DNA of 64,000 bases from Akkermansiaceae bacterium (GCA_025354565.1 JANXMQ010000111.1:1-64000); one strand, 5' to 3'. Counted from the first letter of the stretch, positions 1-8,500 are shown. Notes: generated by a model from the sequence alone, not told the origin. Translations and numbers: made by a program.

Positions 1-373
1 ACTTAGCGAGTTAACGCGCTGAGAATCGGCTGTACGTATTTTGATCAACCTGAGTTGGCGTTGAATTGAGAATAGCCCCCCTTAAAACCCACCTTATTGA
101 GACTGGTCGAGTTTTTAGCTCTAAGTCCGACAGGCTGCTAGGGAATCGAACACAGGACGCATTTAATACTTGATCAAGAAACTGTTAGATCGCGAAAAGA
201 TGATGCGCTGGAACCCGTCGCCCGTCGCCCTGTCCGGCACCTACGACGAGAGTGGACACGGCGGAGTCTTAGAACCTGAGCATGTGTCGAAGTTTCAAGC
301 GCGAGAACCGGGAGAGCCTAACAATATCTGCGGCGATGAAACTCCTAAGAGGGGATTCAAAACAGATCGCTGG

Positions 374-1061
374 TTCCACGTCTCCGACGGTAAGGATCAG
401 ATGCACGATGTTAGGCAGTCAGATGGGTCCGTAGTATCGACGAAGTCTGCGAACAAAGATGCCCCTGAAGCATCGGCGGAGTGGACGGAGAAAAGGGACC
501 CAGCCAAGGGAAACACCGACCCCACCAACCCACCCCAGAAGGGTTCTTTGATACGATTGACCATGAATGGTTAATGAAGTTCCTGGAACATCGCATCGGG
601 GATCATCGAGTTCCTCGGTTGATTCGCAAATGGTTGAGAGCCCGAATCATCGAACGAAACGATTGGTCGGAGACAAAAATGGGGAAACCGCAAGGAGCTG
701 GAATCTCACCACTTCTTTCAAATATCTATCTCCACTATGTCTTCGATTTATGGATCGACCCAAGCTACGAAAGCGGATTAACCAACCACTGGGAGAAACC
801 GCCCGGTGGCTCAAACGAGTGGTGCAAGGTTGGCTGAATTATCATGCCGTGCCGGGCAACAGCCACCGGATTGGGCGCTTTGTGGATGAGGTGACTCGCC
901 ACTGGCTATGGACGATTCGCAGGCGTAGCCAGCGAGGAAAGAGCAGTTGGACTTGGGCGCGTATGCATAAGTTAGTTCGGCGACACCTGCCGAAAGCCCG
1001 TATGATCCATCCCTATCCAGAGCAACGCTTTCGCGCTCGACTCAAGGCAAAAGCCGTATGA
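374..1061 (+). pseudogene. Group II intron reverse transcriptase/maturase, doubly deleted
   Basis: Three fragments of one LtrA-type protein can be read. The first (about 374-530) contains SANKDAPEASAEW and KRDPAKGNTD, the usual preface of this protein. A deletion near 542 removes the first RT blocks and joins directly to FFDTIDHEWL, followed by the RLIRKWLRA helix and the block GKPQGAGISPLLSNIYLHY (to about 760). The block with the catalytic YADD motif is missing. The frame then changes and resumes at about 770 in the maturase domain, with VVQGWLNYHAVPGN and the C-terminal HPYPEQRFRARL. Intact relatives have about 420-560 residues, so roughly half is lost. It cannot reverse transcribe, and splicing help is unlikely. 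Confidence 0.8.
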
Positions 1062-1086
1062 GGTAGTTCTTCACGTACGGATCTGC
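1050..1086 (+). ncRNA. Group II intron domain V-like hairpin
   Basis: AGCCGTATGAGG pairs imperfectly with TCACGTACGGAT around a short loop, the arrangement typical of the catalytic domain V just after the maturase stop codon. It supports the intron call and its orientation. Confidence 0.6.
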
Positions 1087-1250
1087 GCAGGGGGCCGCCG
1101 GCAACGACGGTTCCTACCGCAATGCCAGTCCGAGTCTTTCAGATTTCGGTTTCGGCCTTGAACCCGGTTCGGGAGCGACGCCAGTCACACCGACCCCATT
1201 GGTCACCGTCGCGCGTGTGTGCAATCACCTCGCGACGGCTGCCGAAAATC

Positions 1251-1337
1251 CCAGACATCACCGTCCAACGACCCGTCGGCAGCAATGATCCAGATGAGAA
1301 TCCCCTCGATATTAAGTTGACCGGTCTGGGGACATGA
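1251..1337 (+). pseudogene. 3' stub of a choice-of-anchor D repeat protein
   Basis: The open frame ends in SNDPDENPLDIKLTGLGT followed by a stop. This is the typical closing strand of a choice-of-anchor D (ASH-like) immunoglobulin-fold repeat of exported Verrucomicrobiota and Planctomycetota proteins. It is directly preceded by DITVQRPVGS, which resembles the opening strand of such a repeat. Start and end of a repeat therefore seem joined by an internal deletion. No start codon context or body of the gene remains. The stretch 1117-1250 carries no gene I can support. The call rests on motif recognition only. Confidence 0.4.
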
Positions 1338-1363
1338 TCCGGTAAGGGGCCGCCCGCGCTGGC

Positions 1364-2728
1364 TCAGATTTTCTTCAGCGTGGCGGTGGAGTCGCCGAAG
1401 CGTTTGTCCTTCACGCCGAACTCTTCCAACATCCGCAGATAGAGATTGGAGAGCGGCACGTTTTCCCCGAGATCCACATGGCGACCGGGGGTGAAGGCAC
1501 CGCCGGCGTTGCCCGCGACGAGGATCGGGAGGTCATTGTGGTTGTGGCGGTCGCCATCGGAAATGCAGCCGCCGTAAACGATCATCGAGTTGTGGAGGAG
1601 CGACTTGCCATCGGTGTCCTTGGTGGTTTTCAGTTTATCGAGAAAATAGGCGAGTCGCTCCATGTAGAAGTGGTCGATTTTGGCGATTTTCGCCAGATTG
1701 TCCGGTTTGTGCTGGTGATGGGAAATGCTGTGATGACCCTCTGGCACGCCGATGTCCTGAAAGTTGCGGTTGCTGCCATCGTGGGCCATGAGAAAGGTCG
1801 CGATGCGGGTGGAGTCGGTTTTAAAGGCGAGCACCATCATGTCCAACATGAGGTGGAGTTGTTCCTTGTAGCTGCCCGGTTTGCCATCCGGGGCGGGGAC
1901 GCCGGGGTCGCGCGGGAGGCCCATGGCTTCGGCTTTCTCGATCTGGCGCTCGATCTCACGCACCCCCGTGAGATACTCATCCAGCTTGTGGCGGTCGCTG
2001 CGGCCAAGATATTTCTGAAGGGCCTTGGCGTCCTGTTCGACAAAATCGAGAACGGATTTTTTCGAGGCGTAGCGCTGGCCGAGGCTGGCGGCGCGCTCCT
2101 TGGAGCTGCCTGCACCGAAGAGCCGCTCGAAGACCGCGCGGGGGTTGGACTCTGGAGTCATCGGTTGGTTTTCCGAGCGCCAGGAGAGATTGAACTGATA
2201 GGCACAGGAATAGCCGGAATCACACTCGCCGGATTTCCGCACCCCTTCGGCGGAGAGCTCCAGTGAGGGCAGCCGGGTGAGGGCCTGGGCCGCGTGGGCC
2301 GCGACCTGATCGGCGGAAATGCCGAGGCTGATGTCGGAGCCTGCGGTCTTGCGGGCGCGGGCGGAAGTTAGAAAAGTGGCAACGCCGCGGGCATGGTCAC
2401 CCGGTCCGTCACCTCCAGCCCTGGCGTTTTGCTGCTCGAAGCCGGTGAAGATCTGGAAGTCCTCGCGGAAGGCTTCGAGCGGCTTGAAGGTCTCGCCCAT
2501 TTTGTATCCGGTGTTGGTGCCCTTGGGTCGCCAGAGATCCAGGTTCACGCCATTGGGAATGTAGAGGTAAGCCATCCGCAGGGGTGCGCCGCTGGCAGTG
2601 GTGGCGACGGCCTTTTCAATCCCAGCCGCCAGCAGCGGGCGGAAGGAATCCAAGGCAGGCAAGGCAACCGCTGCGCCCAGGCCGCGGAGGAACCCGCGGC
2701 GGTTGGTGCCTGGGAAAAGATGTTGGCT
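1364..2728 (-). CDS. DUF1552 domain exported protein
   Basis: The predicted protein has 454 residues and starts with a twin-arginine signal, NRRGFLRGLGAAVALPALD, so it is likely exported folded. The rest is a DUF1552 protein, a family found next to DUF1592 cytochromes in Planctomycetota and Verrucomicrobiota and of unknown biochemical role. Characteristic segments are MAYLYIPNGVNLDLW, FQIFTGFEQQNA near the N-terminus, and GGCISDGDRHNHNDLPILVA near the C-terminus. I chose the ATG at 2728, not the one at 2806, because it places the Tat motif about ten residues from the N-terminus. Its usual partner, a DUF1592 gene, lies at 8907-11261 on the same strand, so the pair has been split by the island between them. 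Confidence 0.88.
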   Translation of the reverse strand, partial: SQHLFPGTNRRGFLRGLGAAVALPALDSFRPLLAAGIEKAVATTASGAPLRMAYLYIPNGVNLDLWRPKGTNTGYKMGETFKPLEAFREDFQIFTGFEQQNARAGGDGPGDHARGVATFLTSARARKTAGSDISLGISADQVAAHAAQALTRLPSLELSAEGVRKSGECDSGYSCAYQFNLSWRSENQPMTPESNPRAVFERLFGAGSSKERAASLGQRYASKKSVLDFVEQDAKALQKYLGRSDRHKLDEYLTGVREIERQIEKAEAMGLPRDPGVPAPDGKPGSYKEQLHLMLDMMVLAFKTDSTRIATFLMAHDGSNRNFQDIGVPEGHHSISHHQHKPDNLAKIAKIDHFYMERLAYFLDKLKTTKDTDGKSLLHNSMIVYGGCISDGDRHNHNDLPILVAGNAGGAFTPGRHVDLGENVPLSNLYLRMLEEFGVKDKRFGDSTATLKKI

Positions 2729-2798
2729 CATGATGATGGAGATTAGACGACTGGCTTTAGATCTTGGCAATGAATGAACACATTTACGAGCTGGATCC

Positions 2799-2894
2799 TT
2801 ACGCACTGTCAGTAGATTTTACATCTGTATCTTGGAAAAGGCGGTCGATTCGTTTGAGTCCGGGAAATTGAGCCTGTTCTTTTTCAGTGATCAT
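2799..2894 (-). CDS. Possible 31-residue peptide
   Basis: ATG at 2894 opens a 31-codon frame (starting MITEKEQAQFPGLKRIDRLF) upstream of the DUF1552 gene on the same strand. Residue composition looks protein-like, but no clear ribosome binding site is visible and I do not recognise it. It could also be the end of a broken gene. Apart from it, 2729-2936 shows only AT-richer sequence that may hold the DUF1552 promoter. Confidence 0.22.
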   Translation of the reverse strand: MITEKEQAQFPGLKRIDRLFQDTDVKSTDSA

Positions 2895-2936
2895 AGCAAT
2901 TCATTACATATCTGCAGAAGTCAAACGGCTTCTTCC

Positions 2937-3018
2937 ATAAGGAGCGGCGACCTTATTGTCGCCTCTTCATCTTCGTCCCCGCCACGGAAGAAGGGACAAT
3001 AAGGTCCCTGCTCCTTAT
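2937..3018. repeat. Long REP-like hairpin, copy 1
   Basis: An 82-bp imperfect palindrome. The left arm ATAAGGAGCGGCGACCTTAT is matched by the right arm ATAAGGTCCCTGCTCCTTAT, and the inner arms pair GTCGCCTCTTC with GAAGAAGGGAC. Both outer ends read ATAAGGAG inward. Copies 2-4 lie at 4697, 5433 and 8797. Copy 1 is the left edge of the island that separates DUF1552 from DUF1592. Confidence 0.9.
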
Positions 3019-3025
3019 TCATACG

Positions 3026-3114
3026 ACACCTGTCGCTCCACCAGCTTGATCTCATCCTCCGTCAGTCTATAGAGTCATCCACGAAGCGGTCCAATAAAGT
3101 TTGCTCGTGCGCGA
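3026..3114 (-). pseudogene. 3' remnant of a second type IIG restriction-modification gene
   Basis: This stretch is a diverged copy of the last part of the intact RM gene (compare 5549-5665). Both share CTCCACCAGCTTGATCTC, then TCCGT-AGTC-TAGAG, and GGTTTGCTCGTGCG against GTTTGCTCGTGCG. An internal deletion of about 30 bp and single-base changes break the frame. Read on the minus strand its end encodes LTEDEIKLVERQVSYE, against LTEEEIKLVECA in the intact gene, and its stop TAA is supplied by hairpin copy 1. Its position beside a hairpin is the same as that of the intact gene beside copy 3. Confidence 0.7.
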
Positions 3115-3159
3115 ATGCATTACTTGCTTTATGAGTCAATTGGACATTTGAATTCAACA

Positions 3160-3318
3160 ATGTCATCGTCATTCCCCGCAGAACATCCAGAGTGGATCGA
3201 TCTACTGCAAAAACGTGATGCGTTTCACTCGCAAATTGCCGCTGTCATGACCGAGCTTCATGCTTTGTCCGACTCCCAAGCAGTGGTAACCAGCTTCTCG
3301 ACCACTAACACCCCATGA
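3160..3318 (+). CDS. Small hypothetical protein coupled to the HIRAN gene
   Basis: A 52-residue frame starting MSSSFPAEHPEWIDLLQKRD ends in the overlap ATGA with the start of the HIRAN gene, so the two would be translationally coupled. An in-frame ATG lies earlier at 3115; I prefer 3160 because the remnant of the RM gene extends to about 3114. No domain is recognised. The segment looks mostly helical. Moderate to low confidence that it is expressed. Confidence 0.4.
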   Translation: MSSSFPAEHPEWIDLLQKRDAFHSQIAAVMTELHALSDSQAVVTSFSTTNTP

Positions 3319-3719
3319 GCGATTTCGCCCTCACCGCCATCGAACAGCATCAGCTCGCGCTGCTCCACGCCCACTTGCAACGCGGCGGAGGTCTGTCCGC
3401 GCCCTTCGCCAAGGAAATTTTTCTCATCGAAACCCACGTCGCCGGCACCTCGCATGTCCCGATCCGGGAAATCGAAGCCACCCTTACCGCTGGCGATTCC
3501 CTCGTCCTGCGCCGTGAATCAGACAACCTCCACGACCCCCTCGCCATCCTCATCCTCACCGGGAATGGCGACAGACTCGGTTACGTCCCGCGCGACCGGA
3601 ATGAAATCCTCGCCCGCCTGATGGACGCTGGGAAATTTCTCATCGCCCGCCTCGAATCCAAGGAATGGCAGGGCGACTGGCTCCGCGTCGCCGCACGGGT
3701 TTTCCTGCGGGACGTGTGA
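3315..3719 (+). CDS. HIRAN domain protein
   Basis: The 134-residue protein is mostly a HIRAN domain (about residues 35-130). Visible family features are FLIETHVAGTSHV at the start of the barrel, GDSLVLRRE followed by N-x-HDPLAI, and RLGYVPRDRNEILARLMDAG. HIRAN domains bind DNA, notably 3' ends in the HLTF/Rad5 helicases. Bacterial stand-alone forms are found near DNA-processing and defence genes, but their role is unsettled. The N-terminal 35 residues are helical and unassigned. The gene sits in an island with a type IIG RM enzyme and a RAYT transposase, which fits a DNA-related role (inference). Start at ATG 3315 overlaps the stop of the small frame before it. Confidence 0.75.
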   Translation: MSDFALTAIEQHQLALLHAHLQRGGGLSAPFAKEIFLIETHVAGTSHVPIREIEATLTAGDSLVLRRESDNLHDPLAILILTGNGDRLGYVPRDRNEILARLMDAGKFLIARLESKEWQGDWLRVAARVFLRDV

Positions 3720-3722
3720 GCG

Positions 3723-3779
3723 TCAGTCGGGAAACCATTTGGCCGCTTCTTCAACGGTGATTTGCTCAGGTTGACTCAT
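3723..3779 (-). CDS. Possible 18-residue peptide or gene tail
   Basis: The frame starts at ATG 3779 just after the stop of the next gene upstream (3796) and reads MSQPEQITVEEAAKWFPD. It looks like real protein sequence but is very short and without a clear ribosome binding site, so it may be a leftover of a longer gene. Confidence 0.2.
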   Translation of the reverse strand: MSQPEQITVEEAAKWFPD

Positions 3780-3795
3780 GATCTGCTTATATTGT

Positions 3796-4248
3796 TCACC
3801 CATCAAAGTCCGCGGTAATGTCCACCCATTGCCAGCCGTCGATCAACGGAAGTGAGTTTGGATTCGCGCCAAAGGCAAGAAATGCTGCGGTCGCAGTCGC
3901 CAGATCCGGAAAGTACCCGGAAATCCAATTGGCCCGGTCCGGGTCCGTTTTCCCGATGGAGCCTTCCTCATCCGGGCGCATTAGACGGTAGTGGCGGAAT
4001 TCATCGCCTGTCCCGGTAAATAGCCTGATTTCCAGACAATATGTGGCGTCCTCTGCCGCGCGTGCCTGGCAATAGTTAGTATATTCGTCTTCGGACTCGG
4101 GAGCCTCCAGAATCACATAGGGATTTTCCAAATCCGAACGAAGCGCTTCCAACGCGGCCACCACCTGGGCCGCGCCGGGCGACTCCGTCCGGAATTCGCC
4201 TGGAATTTGGCCTTCTATGAGTGTCCAGTCTTTAAATTTTTCGTTCAT
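3796..4248 (-). CDS. Hypothetical acidic protein
   Basis: 150 residues, acidic, with no signal peptide and no membrane segment. I recognise no domain with confidence. The alternation of strand-like stretches (NPYVILEA, YCLEIRLFTGTGDEFRHYRL, DGWQWVDITADF) suggests an alpha/beta fold of the kind seen in immunity or SMI1-like proteins, but no diagnostic motif is present. It lies between the HIRAN gene and the DUF3024 gene, 35 bases downstream of the latter on the same strand, so the two may share a transcript. Its presence between hairpin repeats suggests it is cargo of the island. Confidence 0.6.
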   Translation of the reverse strand: MNEKFKDWTLIEGQIPGEFRTESPGAAQVVAALEALRSDLENPYVILEAPESEDEYTNYCQARAAEDATYCLEIRLFTGTGDEFRHYRLMRPDEEGSIGKTDPDRANWISGYFPDLATATAAFLAFGANPNSLPLIDGWQWVDITADFDG

Positions 4249-4283
4249 AGTTTAGATTTCTTTCGTTAGAGGACAGCCTCACC

Positions 4284-4631
4284 TCATCCCCAAAACAAGC
4301 AGCAGCTATCTTCCTCCACTTCGGCGAGAAACTCGTCGAGAACCGCCGCAGTCGGAAGCAGCGGGTATGAGTGCCATTTCAGATCGGCACGCTGCCAGTA
4401 AATCTTCCATCGGTTCACGATACGAACGTAAGTCGCCTTGGCCACCGGTTCCTCGATCTTCTGGCTGGCGTCCCGCCATGACGGGCGGATGCTGAAGATC
4501 ACCACGCTTTGGCCCTCGATGCGCCAGCCGAGATCCAGTCTGTCGCGGATTTCCTCGGGCGGGCGGCGGCGGGCGAGGAAGTCCGCCATGGCGGTTTCGA
4601 TGTCGGCGGTTTGTCGGGCGGTGAAGGCCAT
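4284..4631 (-). CDS. DUF3024 family protein
   Basis: 115 residues without signal peptide. The family traits are an N-terminal helical segment (RPPEEIRDRLDLGWRIEGQS), a central strand pair with FSIRPSW, and a C-terminal half with WKIYWQRADLKWHSY and FLAEVEEDSCCLFWG. DUF3024 proteins are small proteins of unknown function, widespread and often in accessory regions. The gene is first in a two-gene minus-strand run with the hypothetical protein that follows, and starts 66 bases from hairpin copy 2. The family call rests on recalled motif similarity. Confidence 0.65.
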   Translation of the reverse strand: MAFTARQTADIETAMADFLARRRPPEEIRDRLDLGWRIEGQSVVIFSIRPSWRDASQKIEEPVAKATYVRIVNRWKIYWQRADLKWHSYPLLPTAAVLDEFLAEVEEDSCCLFWG

Positions 4632-4652
4632 GGTTCAGTGGTCGGGGAAATA

Positions 4653-4700
4653 ATGATTAAGTCAATCGACCATTACGGCAAGGAAATCGACTGGCAATAA
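4653..4700 (+). other. Short frame closed by a hairpin repeat
   Basis: ATG at 4653 reads MIKSIDHYGKEIDWQ and stops at the TAA that forms the edge of hairpin copy 2. It reads like the start or middle of a real protein cut by the repeat. It is too short to assign. Confidence 0.2.
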
Positions 4701-4779
4701 GGAGTGGCGACCTTACTGTCGCCTCTTCTTCATCGTCCCGGCCCCCCGAAGAAGGGACAGTAAGGTCCCTGCTCCTTAT
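4697..4779. repeat. Long REP-like hairpin, copy 2
   Basis: Same palindrome as copy 1, with AAGGAGTGGCGACCTTACTG on the left and CAGTAAGGTCCCTGCTCCTT on the right; the A-to-C change in one arm is compensated in the other, which keeps the pairing. It touches the stop codon of the RAYT gene: CCA followed by TAA of the repeat edge. Confidence 0.9.
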
Positions 4780-5378
4780 GGCACTGCGATTGCCCGCGGG
4801 CCTTGCCATAAAGAGAATGTTCCCTCTCGCAACTTCACCGGATTCCGCCGGATATACCGCACCGCATTCGCGAAATGCCCGGCATCGCGAATCAACGTAT
4901 CACGATAGTTCTTCTGCCAGATGCGCCCTTGGCCGATCCGATGGGCGGACGTTCCTTTCCAAGCTTTCATCAGCGTTTCCAGCGGAACCCCCGGCGTAAA
5001 AACCACATGCAGATGATTGGGCATGATCACCGATGCATGATGCTCCACTCGCACGCCTTGGAAACACATCAGCACGTCCTCCACGATTTTCCGGTGACCG
5101 GGATCTTCCAGCAAACAAGAGCCCGCCCCCTCATCCAGCCAGCCCTCCAGCTTCCAGGTGAAGCGTCGGTGATATTCCTTTTCCTGTTCCGGTGTCCACG
5201 GCTTTGGATGGACGGACAACCACATCGCACGTTCTTCTTTCCACTGCCGGAGCTTCGTCGCGGGCATCGCATCGCCAAGGCGGAAGGTGACGAACTGCAT
5301 AACTTCCCCTTGTTGCCAATGCGGCAACTTTGACCCATGTTTCAGGATCTCGCCGAATTCATTCAGAAAATCAGCCAT
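4776..5378 (-). CDS. REP-associated tyrosine transposase (RAYT, Y1_Tnp)
   Basis: The 200-residue protein carries the HUH signature PNHLHVVF (His122, His124) and a candidate catalytic tyrosine in QKNYRDTLIRD (Tyr158), then YIRRNPVK, as in RAYT/TnpA-REP proteins of the IS200-like Y1 family. These single-strand nucleases act on REP hairpins and are thought to spread them. The gene lies exactly between hairpin copies 2 and 3, with its stop codon supplied by copy 2. This is the classic arrangement of a RAYT with its own REP sequences (REPtron). All catalytic residues that I can check are present, so it may be active. Start at ATG 5378 gives the normal family length. Confidence 0.88.
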   Translation of the reverse strand: MADFLNEFGEILKHGSKLPHWQQGEVMQFVTFRLGDAMPATKLRQWKEERAMWLSVHPKPWTPEQEKEYHRRFTWKLEGWLDEGAGSCLLEDPGHRKIVEDVLMCFQGVRVEHHASVIMPNHLHVVFTPGVPLETLMKAWKGTSAHRIGQGRIWQKNYRDTLIRDAGHFANAVRYIRRNPVKLREGTFSLWQGPRAIAVP

Positions 5379-5432
5379 GCCGGGGAAATAACAATCTCCG
5401 CCCCGAATGTCCCGGAAATAACAACTTCTTTG

Positions 5433-5546
5433 TAAGGAGCGGCGACCTTATTGTCGCCTCTTCTTCAAGGAGCCGCGACCTTACTGTCGCCTCTTCTTCA
5501 TCGTCCCGGCCACCGAAGAAGGGGCAATAAGGTCCCTGCTCCTTAT
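5433..5546. repeat. Long REP-like hairpin, copy 3, with extra left arm
   Basis: Same family as copies 1, 2 and 4 but 114 bp: the left arm is present twice in tandem (AAGGAGCGGCGACCTTATTG, then AAGGAGCCGCGACCTTACTG). Only one right arm follows (CAATAAGGTCCCTGCTCCTT). This looks like a slippage or recombination product. It separates the RAYT from the type IIG RM gene. Confidence 0.88.
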
Positions 5547-5548
5547 TC

Positions 5549-8500
5549 TTACGCACACTCCACCAGCTTGATCTCCTCTTCCGTTAGTCCGTAGAGGTCA
5601 TAGACGAGGCGGTCGATCTGCGCGTCCGTGGCGGAAATCTGGCGGTCCAACGCGGTTTGCTCGTGCGGGGTTTTCGCCGCCGCGCGCTGCTTGTGTAGGT
5701 CTAACATCTTCTCTACCAGCGTGACGATGCGGTCGTGGGTGGCGAGGTCGGATTTGTTAGCGGGGTCGATGACGCGGATGGGGAAATTTTCAATGTGCTG
5801 TTTGGTAAGCGCGATCCAACCACCACGAAAAGGCGTGCTGTTGGCCTTGAAGAAGCGATCCGCGAGTTTGGAGTTCAACAGGGCCAGCAGGAACTTTAAA
5901 TCGATCCGCTGGTCGTCATTGAGTCGGATGCCGTAAGCGCCGCCGCCTCCGCTGCCACTACCGGTGAAGAAGTAGTCGCCCATGCTGTCGAGGGCGAACG
6001 CTGCGCCTCGGGCGATCGCCGGGCAGAGGATCTTGGGGCCGACCATCCGCGCATGGTTTTTCCGATAGACATAACCGTGCCAAGAGCTTCCCAACAGCCC
6101 CTTTCCCCGCTTCTTCAATTGTTGCGAGTGATTCATGAGGTATCGGAACGTTCCGGGACAAGCCGCCTCGATGTCCTTCAGCGGGACAACCTCGCCGGGC
6201 GATTCGGGTTGATAGGGGAACAGGAGCCGCTTGCCATCGTCGCGGATCTGATAGCGGTCGAGGTTGACGGAGCCCTTGAGCAACCGTCGCAGGGAGGTGG
6301 ATTCAACCACCACCCGACAATTCGACTCCTTCGAAAACGCTTCGGTTTGCCGGGCATTCTCAACCGCGTCATGGAGGATGAAGATGGCATCGCCGTCCGT
6401 CTGGATGCCCACGAACAATCTCGCGACATCGCCCAGCTTGTTGGGTCTTGCATGGAGTTTGCCCATCAGCTTTGCCAAGGCTCCCACTCCGAAATTCCAT
6501 TCGTCACCACCCAATTCGGAGAGAGGAATGTCGCCGATGGTGACCACAGCGTCCACTTCGGGATTTCCGATTTGATAAACCGCCTCGTCCTCGCGAACGA
6601 CGGAATTTTCCGGCTCCGGGAGATTCATCACCTCATCCATGCGGGTCCGCCACGCGTGGAGATCGTGCACCTTGATAAACGGGCAAGTGATCTTGTAAAT
6701 GCGGTCGAGGAATAGCAGACAGGTGTAGGTGGTCGCGCCGGAGAAGACCTGATGATGCCCGAAGTGAACGATCTGCGACAAATGCCTGCCTTCGGCGATG
6801 ATCTGGCGGAGATTGCGTCCGTAGTGGGCGTTGAAAAACTTGTGAGGGAGGATGAAACCGACACGTCCGCCCGCGTTGATCAAACGGAGGGCCTTCTCTA
6901 CGAACACGACATAGAGATCGTAGTTGCCGGATGCCGCAGAGGCGTATGCCTTCTTGTAAATCTCCACCTCGACTGGAGCCCAGTCCTTCATGGCTTGGAT
7001 GCGGACATAGGGTGGATTGCCGATCACGCAGTCAAAGCCCCCGCGTTCGAAAACTTCCGGGAACGCGGTCTTCCAATCGAAGACGTTGATCCGGTATTGG
7101 CTATCGCCATCGAGCAACAGCATCTGCGGATCGTCGTAAAAATCGGAACCGATGAGCGAGTTGCCACACTTAATGTTATTTCCCAAATCCGGCAGGACGC
7201 GCTGGTGGATAAGCTCGCGCTGGACGCTTTGGGTGGTCTCGCCTTCGAGGACTTTGAGCAGGAGCGAGAGCTTGGTGACTTCCACGGCTTGGCTGTCGAT
7301 GTCCACGCCGAAGATGTGGGCGAGCAGGATGCGCTTGCGCTCGGCGGTGGTGAGCGCCCAGCCGCCGCCTCGGGCGGGGACGAGCACCGGGTTTTTGCCT
7401 TTGGCGAGTTTTTCGGGATCGTGGGAAATGTAATGGCGGTGATACCAGTCGAGCAGGAACTGATAGACGACGATCAGGAACGAGCCAGAACCACAGGCGG
7501 GATCGAGTATGCGGATGGCTTCGATCTGTTTCGGCGTCTTGTCTTCGATGAGCGGGCCGACGGTTTGTTTGACGATGTAATCGACGATATAGCTGGGCGT
7601 GTAGAAGACGCCACCGGCCTTTTTCACCTCCGGCTTGTCCTCGACCACGGCGCGGTGGCCGGCGGTTAGATTGATGACCTTACCAAGAAATTGTTCATAG
7701 ACGGAGCCGAGGATGTCAGCGGGAAGGACGGAGAATTCGTAGGGGCTGTCCGGATAGTAGAGGTGGACGATGATGTCCTTGAGCACCTTGTCATCTAGCA
7801 GGAGATGAGGGGTGAGCGTGTCCGGCTCCTCGGCCTGGCCTTTTTCTTTGGAGAAATGAAAGAGGCCGGAATTGTAGCGGGCATCGGCGGCGCGGAAGAG
7901 TTCTAGCAGGCGCGGATAGGTCTGGGGGCCATTGGCGATGCTGCGGAGTTTCCCATAATCCTCGGTGCCGCGGTCCTCGCAGATGCGCAGGAAAACGAGG
8001 CGGTCGATGGTTTTCTGGACGGCAAAGTTGAGGTCGCGGACGGAGAGCGCGGGATTGCGCAGGGCGAGATTGCGGGCTAACAGGTCACGCCAGCGTTCGA
8101 TTTCCTCAAGGAAGGCGGCATCGACTTCGGCGGTGCCTTTTTTCTTTTTGTTGGAGTCCGCGTATTTGTCGAAGGAGCCTTTGAGGATCGCATCGCGGGA
8201 AAAGATAGCGGCGATCTCGTCCCATTTTTCCGCGTATTGGTCGAAGGTGCAGTAGAAGGTGCGGGCCTTGGAGGAGGGGTCGTTTTTGACCGGCTTGACG
8301 CGGGTGTCGTAGATGGCGAATTCCTCGAAATCCGATAGGATCGAGAGCGGCATCTTGGCGGACCACGCGTAGCGGCGGAGTTGGTAGGCGGGATCGACGT
8401 CGGACTTGATGTTGACGGCGGGCTTTTTCGCTTCGAGGAAAAATTTCCGCTGGCCGTGCAGGGTGAAGGCATAGTCCGGCGCTTTGACATGAACACCGAC

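Larger units (their letters stand above)
181..1116 (+). mobile_element. Degenerate group II intron
   Basis: The stretch holds the pieces of a bacterial group II intron in the right order: the usual 5' open frame before the intron-encoded protein, two fragments of reverse transcriptase/maturase, and a domain V-like hairpin. The exact 5' boundary is not visible. The 3' end is placed at about 1116, after the CTACCGC that commonly closes such introns. Two internal deletions and a frame change make it non-functional. The boundaries are inferred from the family, not from a target-site comparison. Confidence 0.7.

Noticed and set aside
1478-2266. Plus-strand frame of 262 codons
   Set aside because: Antisense to the DUF1552 gene; composition (Val, Gly, Ala, Glu rich) is typical of a reverse-strand shadow.
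2937-5546. CRISPR-like array from repeated hairpins
   Set aside because: The repeats are long palindromes with gene-sized, irregular spacing and no cas genes, so they are REP-type elements.
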